Shown: positions 5,711 through 6,996 of the stretch, one piece after another
Position numbering within the stretch: the first letter of the stretch is position 1
Layout: the number at the start of each line of letters is the position of its first letter
NCBI GenBank assembly: GCA_013042895.1
Contig: JABDPD010000237.1
Coordinates: 1-6,996, forward strand
Origin: Boseongicola sp.
GTDB lineage: Bacteria; Pseudomonadota; Alphaproteobacteria; Rhodobacterales; Rhodobacteraceae
Direction: 5' to 3'
DNA: 6,996 nt
Translations under genes and position numbers: made by a program
The notes under the pieces: generated by a model
What the model saw: only the letters and a program-made list of their open reading frames with translations
Databases searched by the model: none
Told to the model about the DNA's origin: nothing

Positions 5711-6996
5711 ATGACCAATCCACGCACGCTCTATGACAAGATCTGGGACGACCACGTCGCCCATGAAGCAGAGGACGGCACCTGTCGTCTCTATATCGAC
5801 CGACACCTTGTGCACGAAGTAACCAGCCCGCAGGCCTTTGAAGGCTTGCGCATGGCGGGTCGTTCCGTGCGCGCACCCGACAAGACAATCGCGGTGCCGG
5901 ATCACAACGTGCCGACCACAGCTGGGCGCAACAACCCCGACCAGATGCCCGAAGACAGTCGTATTCAGGTGGCCGCACTGGACAAGAATGCCAAGGACTT
6001 CGGAATTCACTATTACCCCGTCAGCGACATCCGTCAGGGCATCGTGCACATCGTCGGCCCAGAGCAGGGCTGGACCCTTCCCGGCATGACTGTGGTCTGC
6101 GGCGACAGCCACACAGCAACCCATGGCGCGTTCGGTGCTTTGGCCCATGGCATCGGTACTTCGGAAGTGGAGCATGTTCTGGCGACGCAAACGCTGATCC
6201 AGAAGAAATCGAAGAACATGAAGGTTGAGATCACCGGCAAGTTGCGCCCTGGTGTCACTGCCAAGGACATTACACTGTCCGTCATCGGCAAGACCGGCAC
6301 TGCCGGAGGCACCGGTTACGTGATCGAATACTGTGGCGAAGCGATCCGCGAGCTTTCCATGGAAGGCCGTATGACCGTCTGCAACATGGCCATCGAAGGC
6401 GGCGCGCGCGCTGGCCTTATCGCACCTGATGAAAAGACATTTGAATACGTGATGGGCCGCCCTCACGCTCCGAAAGGCGCCGAGTTCGAAGCCGCGCTTG
6501 CCTATTGGAAGACGCTCTTTTCGGATGACGACGCCCATTGGGACATGGTCGTCACCATAAAAGGCGAAGATATCGCTCCGGTCGTCACCTGGGGCACATC
6601 ACCCGAAGACGTCCTTCCTATCACAGACGTCGTGCCTTCCGCCGACAGCTTTGAGGGCGGCAAGATCGGCGCGGCTCAACGCTCGATCGACTACATGGGT
6701 CTCACGCCCGGTCAAAAACTGTCCGACATCGAAATCGACACCGTCTTTATTGGCTCTTGCACCAACGGTCGTATCGAAGACCTGCGCGCAGCTGCCGAGG
6801 TTGTCAAAGGCAAGAAGGTCGCAGTGAAACGCGCGATGGTCGTGCCCGGGTCTGGGCTTGTCCGTGCGCAAGCGGAAGAAGAGGGCCTGGCTGACATCTT
6901 CAAAGAGGCCGGTTTCGAGTGGCGTCTTGCTGGATGCTCCATGTGTCTTGCGATGAACCCCGACCAACTGGCACCGGAGGAGCGCTGCGCATCCAC
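5711..6996 (+). CDS. leuC: 3-isopropylmalate dehydratase large subunit, 3'-truncated by the window
   Basis: LeuC and LeuD together convert 2-isopropylmalate to 3-isopropylmalate in the cytoplasm, the second step of leucine biosynthesis. The window holds 428 complete codons of an expected ~467; it breaks off after ERCAS, so only the C-terminal ~40 residues are missing. Seen: [15 protein letters not shown] at the start, PDHNVPTT at 63-70, and [12 protein letters not shown] at 131-142. The three [4Fe-4S] cysteines are C350 in GSCTNGR and C409/C412 in GCSMCLA; E. coli LeuC has them at nearly the same positions. The run [14 protein letters not shown] fits the second aconitase-family signature. No frameshift is seen and every visible catalytic motif is intact. 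The gene is transcribed divergently from the antiporter. leuD and leuB often follow leuC in related genomes, but that is outside this window. Identity is essentially certain, and the sequence is very close in style to roseobacter LeuC. Confidence 0.99.
   Translation, partial: MTNPRTLYDKIWDDHVAHEAEDGTCRLYIDRHLVHEVTSPQAFEGLRMAGRSVRAPDKTIAVPDHNVPTTAGRNNPDQMPEDSRIQVAALDKNAKDFGIHYYPVSDIRQGIVHIVGPEQGWTLPGMTVVCGDSHTATHGAFGALAHGIGTSEVEHVLATQTLIQKKSKNMKVEITGKLRPGVTAKDITLSVIGKTGTAGGTGYVIEYCGEAIRELSMEGRMTVCNMAIEGGARAGLIAPDEKTFEYVMGRPHAPKGAEFEAALAYWKTLFSDDDAHWDMVVTIKGEDIAPVVTWGTSPEDVLPITDVVPSADSFEGGKIGAAQRSIDYMGLTPGQKLSDIEIDTVFIGSCTNGRIEDLRAAAEVVKGKKVAVKRAMVVPGSGLVRAQAEEEGLADIFKEAGFEWRLAGCSMCLAMNPDQLAPEERCAS

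Noticed and set aside
5457..5978. A 173-codon open frame (-) across the leuC start and the intergenic region
   Set aside because: The composition is Arg/Cys/Ser-rich, as expected of a frame-shadow. It overlaps the certain leuC start and has no supporting motif.
5696..6538. A 280-codon open frame (-) opposite leuC
   Set aside because: It lies entirely antisense to leuC apart from its last few bases. Long antisense frames are expected in GC-rich coding DNA, and the translation shows no family features.
1..6996. CRISPR arrays, insertion sequences, tRNA or rRNA genes, phage or defence genes
   Set aside because: I saw no repeated spacers, terminal inverted repeats, transposase motifs, tRNA-like cloverleaf or defence-family domains. 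All long coding regions belong to well-known housekeeping or transport families.

Overview
The window looks like an ordinary chromosomal segment of an alphaproteobacterium of the Rhodobacterales (Roseobacter group). This rests on the moderately high GC content, the tightly packed operon layout, and a LeuC protein whose sequence (start [20 protein letters not shown]) reads like roseobacter LeuC. The assignment comes from recognition, not from a search.

Layout: positions 1-3233 (+) carry the distal part of a cluster-9 (TroABCD/SitABCD/MntABCD-type) metal ABC importer operon. It contains the C-terminal third of the periplasmic binding protein, the ATPase, and two permeases. The genes are joined by gaps of 9 and 4 nt and a 4-nt ATGA overlap. 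The binding protein looks more like the manganese/iron branch than ZnuA, so manganese is the most likely substrate. The operon promoter and any Mur/MntR operator lie upstream of the window. The first permease carries a cytoplasmic C-terminal extension resembling a degenerate DtxR/MntR-type domain; the second does not, so the transporter would be asymmetric.

Positions 3230-5236 (-) encode a KefB/KefC-like CPA2 monovalent cation:proton antiporter with a C-terminal RCK/TrkA-N domain. It converges on the metal operon, and the two stop codons share a single CTAG. Positions 5237-5710 are a 474-nt divergent intergenic region that should hold the antiporter and leuC promoters. It contains small palindromes and a hairpin but no convincing gene. 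Positions 5711-6996 (+) hold leuC, the large subunit of 3-isopropylmalate dehydratase (leucine biosynthesis), cut off by the window end about 40 residues short of its C terminus.

The three units are functionally separate: metal import, potassium/proton exchange with electrophile defence, and leucine synthesis. I do not see an undescribed system. The points most worth a second look are the DtxR-like domain fused to the first permease, the CTAG-shared convergent ends, and a periplasmic His/Asp-rich insert in the antiporter.
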